From contig CAYLNM010000200.1 in assembly GCA_964385045.1 (NCBI GenBank), positions 1-6,645 on the forward strand: a stretch of 6,645 bases of DNA, written 5' to 3'. Made by a program: the position numbers and the translations under genes. Below are positions 6,585-6,645 of the stretch, one piece after another (positions within the stretch are counted from its first letter, which is position 1; every line of letters starts with the position of its first letter). The notes beneath the pieces are model-generated. The model searched no databases, was not told the DNA's origin, and saw only the letters and a list, made by a program, of their open reading frames with translations. Source of the DNA: CAYLNM01 sp964385045. Its GTDB lineage: Bacteria; Planctomycetota; Phycisphaerae; Phycisphaerales; SM1A02.

Positions 6585-6645
6585 GACCCCGCGACCCCGC
6601 GCGACCCCGCGACCCCGCGACCCCGCGACCCCGCGACCCCGCGAC
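6585..6645. repeat. 8-bp tandem repeat (GACCCCGC) running off the window
   Basis: Seven copies of GACCCCGC occupy 6585-6642, with a 2-bp GC insertion at 6601-6602 between copies two and three. A partial GAC ends the window, so the array probably continues. The units are otherwise identical, which indicates recent expansion by slippage. Copies are directly adjacent with no spacers. Confidence 0.9.

Larger units (their letters stand above)
6366..6645. other. Non-coding right flank with tandem repeats
   Basis: After the MBL promoter region no gene is supported on either strand. Open frames exist only because of the GC bias, and their translations are repeats such as Asp-Ala-Thr. The stretch contains the 9-bp array at 6421-6467, the 8-bp array at 6585-6645 and GCG-rich sequence between them. 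Confidence 0.6.

Noticed and set aside
6585..6645. CRISPR array
   Set aside because: The 8-bp units are directly adjacent with no spacers and are far shorter than CRISPR repeats.

Overview
The window is very GC-rich DNA (codon third positions are almost all G or C). It carries five supportable protein genes and one clear RNA regulatory element. The organism is most likely a high-GC member of the Planctomycetota, probably Phycisphaerae. This is an inference from a secreted protein ending in a Pro-Gly-Pro variant of the PEP-CTERM sorting tail, from the extreme GC content, and from sparse TANNNT promoter boxes, two of which sit so close to ATG codons that leaderless mRNAs are likely.

Layout, left to right. 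Positions 1-442 hold no recognisable gene but contain a GC-rich minisatellite with a perfect 55-bp duplication. A small conserved-type protein of unknown function (443-739, minus) is divergent from purM (953-2113, plus), the fifth enzyme of purine synthesis. purM converges on arfB (2166-2720, minus), a GGQ peptidyl-tRNA hydrolase that rescues stalled ribosomes. arfB is divergent from an exported, probably outer-membrane beta-barrel protein (2782-3879, plus).

The most interesting part is 4052-5196. A promoter-like box is followed by a cobalamin (B12) riboswitch of about 290 nt (4061-4348), then a switch-like set of hairpins against the ribosome binding site, and then one gene (4522-5196). That gene encodes a secreted, PEP-CTERM-type protein whose middle resembles the transcobalamin C-terminal-like domain family (DUF4430). 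Together these suggest a B12-responsive surface protein that may capture corrinoids. The riboswitch also carries an unusual extra arm of about 130 nt.

The gene converges on an MBL-fold metallohydrolase (5276-6352, minus). The right end (6366-6645) is non-coding and contains a 9-bp tandem repeat and an 8-bp tandem repeat that runs off the window. Apart from the riboswitch and the gene behind it, neighbouring genes have unrelated housekeeping roles and are mostly single-gene transcription units.
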